Source: a bacterium
Lineage (GTDB): Bacteria > Acidobacteriota > Blastocatellia > Pyrinomonadales > Pyrinomonadaceae
DNA: 6,138 nt
Assembly (NCBI GenBank): GCA_029945985.1
Contig: JAQSDP010000122.1
Coordinates: 1 to 6,138, forward strand
Direction: 5' to 3'
Shown here: in pieces, positions 4,655 through 6,138 of the stretch
How the letters are laid out: the number at the start of each line of letters is the position of its first letter
How positions within the stretch are numbered: the stretch's first letter is position 1
Made by a program: the position numbers and the translations under genes
Notes under the pieces: model-generated
Databases searched by the model: none
What the model saw: the letters and a program-made list of their open reading frames with translations, nothing else
Told to the model about the DNA's origin: nothing

Positions 4655-4840
4655 ATGCCAAATCCTAAACGACGACATTCCCATGCGCGTACCCGCGAAA
4701 GAAGAGCCCATGACGCTCTCAAGACGCCTCAGTTCTATCTCGACAAAGATACGGGCGAAGCCAAGGTGCCGCACCGCATTGACCCGAAAACCGGAATGTA
4801 CAAGGGCCGCCAGATAATCGACGTCAAGGACGCCGAGTAG
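4655..4840 (+). CDS. rpmF: 50S ribosomal protein bL32 (zinc-free form)
   Basis: This 61-residue basic protein is bL32 of the large ribosomal subunit. The start MPNPKRRHSHARTRERRAHDAL is the conserved (x)PKRRxSxxRxRxRRxHDAL signature, quoted here for family recognition only in outline, and the end KVPHRIDPKTGMYKGRQII matches the bL32 C-terminal part. Many bL32 proteins bind zinc through two CxxC pairs. Here those positions read LDKDTG and IDPKTG, with no cysteine at all, so this is the C-minus form that works without zinc. Start choice is clear, with AGGAG six bases before the ATG. It lies between yceD and fabH, the conserved order, 41 bases before the fabH ATG. Confidence 0.96.
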   Translation: MPNPKRRHSHARTRERRAHDALKTPQFYLDKDTGEAKVPHRIDPKTGMYKGRQIIDVKDAE

Positions 4841-4881
4841 GGCTTTTGAGTTTTCGAATCGATTCGGTTCTAATTTCATCA

Positions 4882-5868
4882 ATGACTCAACTCAACGCGG
4901 GCATCATCGGGATGGGCCACTCGTACCCGGAGGGCATTTTGACCAATGCGGATCTGGAAAGAATGGTGGAAACATCCGATGAGTGGATAACTTCGCGCAC
5001 CGGTATCAAGCAGCGCCACAAGGCCGCTGACAACGAGTACACCTCGCAGTTCGGAACCGCCGCCGCAAAGCAGGCGATCGAGCGCGCGGGATTGAAGCCG
5101 GAGGATATCGAGATCATCGTCTGTGCGACGACGACGCCTGACCAGATAATGCCGTCGACCGGTGCCTTGATCCAGGCTCAACTCGGAGCGGTGAACGCTG
5201 CCGGGATGGACGTCTTTGCAGCCTGTTCGGGATTTCTGTATGGGATCACGATGGTCGAATCGATGATCCGTACCGGGGCGATCAAGTACGCCCTGGTCAT
5301 TGGGGCCGAGGTCCTGACGAAGTACGTCGACTACACCGATCGTGGTACCTGTGTGATCTTCGGAGATGGAGCAGGTGCTGCGGTTCTTGGACCGGTTGAA
5401 TCGGGGAAGGGAATTCTCGCGACGAAGATCAAGTCTGACGGCCGTTACGAAGAGCAGCTTTATGCTCCCGGTGGCGGTACAAAGCTCGGAACGAGTCACA
5501 AAACGATCGATGAGGGCCAGCACTTCTTCAAGATGAAGGGAAACGAACTCTTCAAAGTTGCGGTGCGCTCGATGGCCGACATTTCTGCCGAGATGTTGGA
5601 AAAGGCAGGTCTTACCGTCGATGACATCGACCTCGTTGTTCCGCACCAGGCTAATCAGAGGATCACCGACGCAGTTGCCTCGAGGCTCGGCGTGTCGGAA
5701 GAGAAGGTATATTCGAATATCGCGCTCCTCGGCAACACTTCGTCCGCGTCCATTCCGATTGCCATGGACGAGTGTATTCAGTCGGGCCGTATCAAAGAAG
5801 GATCTAAGGTGCTCCTGACTGCATTCGGCGGCGGCGTTACTTGGGGAGCGACGGTACTGCAATTCTGA
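4882..5868 (+). CDS. fabH: 3-oxoacyl-ACP synthase III (KAS III)
   Basis: FabH condenses acetyl-CoA (or a branched acyl-CoA) with malonyl-ACP to start fatty-acid synthesis in the cytoplasm. The 328 residues are a standard length. TNADLERMVETSDEWITSRT (21-40) is the usual N-terminal hallmark. The triad is visible: C115 in FAACSGF, H255 in VPHQANQR and N285 in GNTSSAS. GDGAGAAVLG (161-170) and GGGVTWGATVLQF at the C terminus are also family signatures. I prefer the ATG at 4882 over a TTG at 4846: the extra 12 codons include CTA, TCA and TCA, none of which is used in the rest of the gene, and homologues start here. The ribosome site is poor, so coupling to rpmF is possible. The fabH stop shares its A with the fabD start (TGATG). 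Priming acyl-CoA preference cannot be told from sequence alone. Confidence 0.96.
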   Translation: MTQLNAGIIGMGHSYPEGILTNADLERMVETSDEWITSRTGIKQRHKAADNEYTSQFGTAAAKQAIERAGLKPEDIEIIVCATTTPDQIMPSTGALIQAQLGAVNAAGMDVFAACSGFLYGITMVESMIRTGAIKYALVIGAEVLTKYVDYTDRGTCVIFGDGAGAAVLGPVESGKGILATKIKSDGRYEEQLYAPGGGTKLGTSHKTIDEGQHFFKMKGNELFKVAVRSMADISAEMLEKAGLTVDDIDLVVPHQANQRITDAVASRLGVSEEKVYSNIALLGNTSSASIPIAMDECIQSGRIKEGSKVLLTAFGGGVTWGATVLQF

Positions 5869-6138
5869 TGGGTAAGATCGCATACTTATTTCCCGGCCAG
5901 GGATCTCAGGCCGTGGGAATGGGCAAAGATTTGTTTGATAATTTTGCATCGGCTCGCGAAGTGTTCGAGCAGGCAGATGAGGCTTTGGGCTTCTCGTTGT
6001 CGGAGATGTGTTTCTCCGGCACGGAGGAAGATCTGGCACTGACGGCGAACACGCAGCCCGCGATCTTGACGACGTCGATCGCAGCATTTCGAGCGATGAA
6101 GTCTGAAGGATTCGCCGACCCGGATCTTGTCGCTGGCC
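5868..6138 (+). CDS. fabD: Malonyl-CoA:ACP transacylase, N-terminal part (cut by the right edge)
   Basis: FabD moves malonyl from CoA to acyl carrier protein, supplying the extender used by FabH and the later synthases. Ninety complete residues are present. The start MGKIAYLFPGQGSQAVGMG carries the oxyanion-loop motif GQGSQ (10-14). NTQPAILTTS (61-70) is the next conserved block, and LVAG at the very edge leads into the GHSLGE nucleophile motif, which lies outside. The ATG overlaps the fabH TGA by one base, indicating tight translational coupling and matching 1:1 pathway needs. The closest alternative is an acyltransferase domain of a polyketide synthase, but the fabH neighbour and free-standing start argue for FabD. 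Confidence 0.94.
   Translation, partial: MGKIAYLFPGQGSQAVGMGKDLFDNFASAREVFEQADEALGFSLSEMCFSGTEEDLALTANTQPAILTTSIAAFRAMKSEGFADPDLVAG

Noticed and set aside
4846..4881. Longer fabH beginning at TTG 4846
   Set aside because: The added codons CTA, TCA and TCA are foreign to the gene, and homologues begin close to the ATG at 4882.
2849..4882. Very long minus-strand frame continuing upstream of pyrR through the antisense of pyrD, yceD and rpmF
   Set aside because: It is in exact complementary phase with three well-recognised plus-strand genes and reflects their lack of TTA, CTA and TCA codons. PyrR homologues do not carry such an extension.
4879..6087. 402-codon minus-strand frame opposite fabH and fabD
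   Set aside because: It is the complementary-phase shadow of fabH. It resembles no protein and is rich in Arg and Ser as expected of antisense translation.
1..6138. tRNA, rRNA, CRISPR repeats, insertion sequences, phage or defence genes
   Set aside because: None could be supported; the window is filled by core metabolic genes with short gaps.

Overview
The window holds two divergently transcribed blocks of core bacterial metabolism. Base composition is moderate. Gene order and protein style point to a Gram-negative-type bacterium that is not a proteobacterium. An acidobacterium-like lineage is my best guess, but this is an impression from gene order and has not been tested.

Left block (minus strand, 1-2848): a pyrimidine biosynthesis operon in the order pyrR, pyrB, three small uncharacterised genes (79, 74 and 204 codons), then the start of pyrC, which runs off the left edge. 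PyrR is the UMP/PRPP-sensing RNA-binding regulator, PyrB is the aspartate carbamoyltransferase catalytic chain and PyrC is dihydroorotase. A textbook intrinsic terminator fills the 45-base gap between pyrR and pyrB and ends 8 bases before the pyrB start codon. It is therefore almost certainly an internal attenuator that sets how much of the operon is transcribed. A hairpin in the last codons of pyrR has a loop resembling the PyrR-binding loop of Bacillus. No regulatory chain (PyrI) gene is seen.

Centre (2849-2944): a 96-base divergent control region. The pyrR side has a sigma70-like promoter so close to the start codon that the pyrR message would be nearly leaderless. The middle contains a short inverted repeat.

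Right block (plus strand, 2945-6138): pyrD (quinone-linked class 2 dihydroorotate dehydrogenase) stands first. It is followed by a 16-base palindrome and a near-consensus sigma70 promoter that starts a second unit: yceD (DUF177), rpmF (ribosomal protein bL32), fabH (ketoacyl-ACP synthase III) and fabD (malonyl-CoA:ACP transacylase, cut by the right edge). This is the widely conserved yceD-rpmF-fab cluster coupling ribosome production with fatty-acid initiation, but plsX, often found between rpmF and fabH, is absent.

The two blocks together cover carbamoyl-aspartate formation (PyrB), its cyclisation (PyrC) and oxidation to orotate (PyrD), followed by initiation of fatty-acid synthesis. No RNA genes, mobile elements or CRISPR arrays were seen, and no gene-free stretch exceeds about 100 bases. 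The most interesting points are the pyrR-pyrB attenuator and the three unknown genes inserted between pyrB and pyrC.
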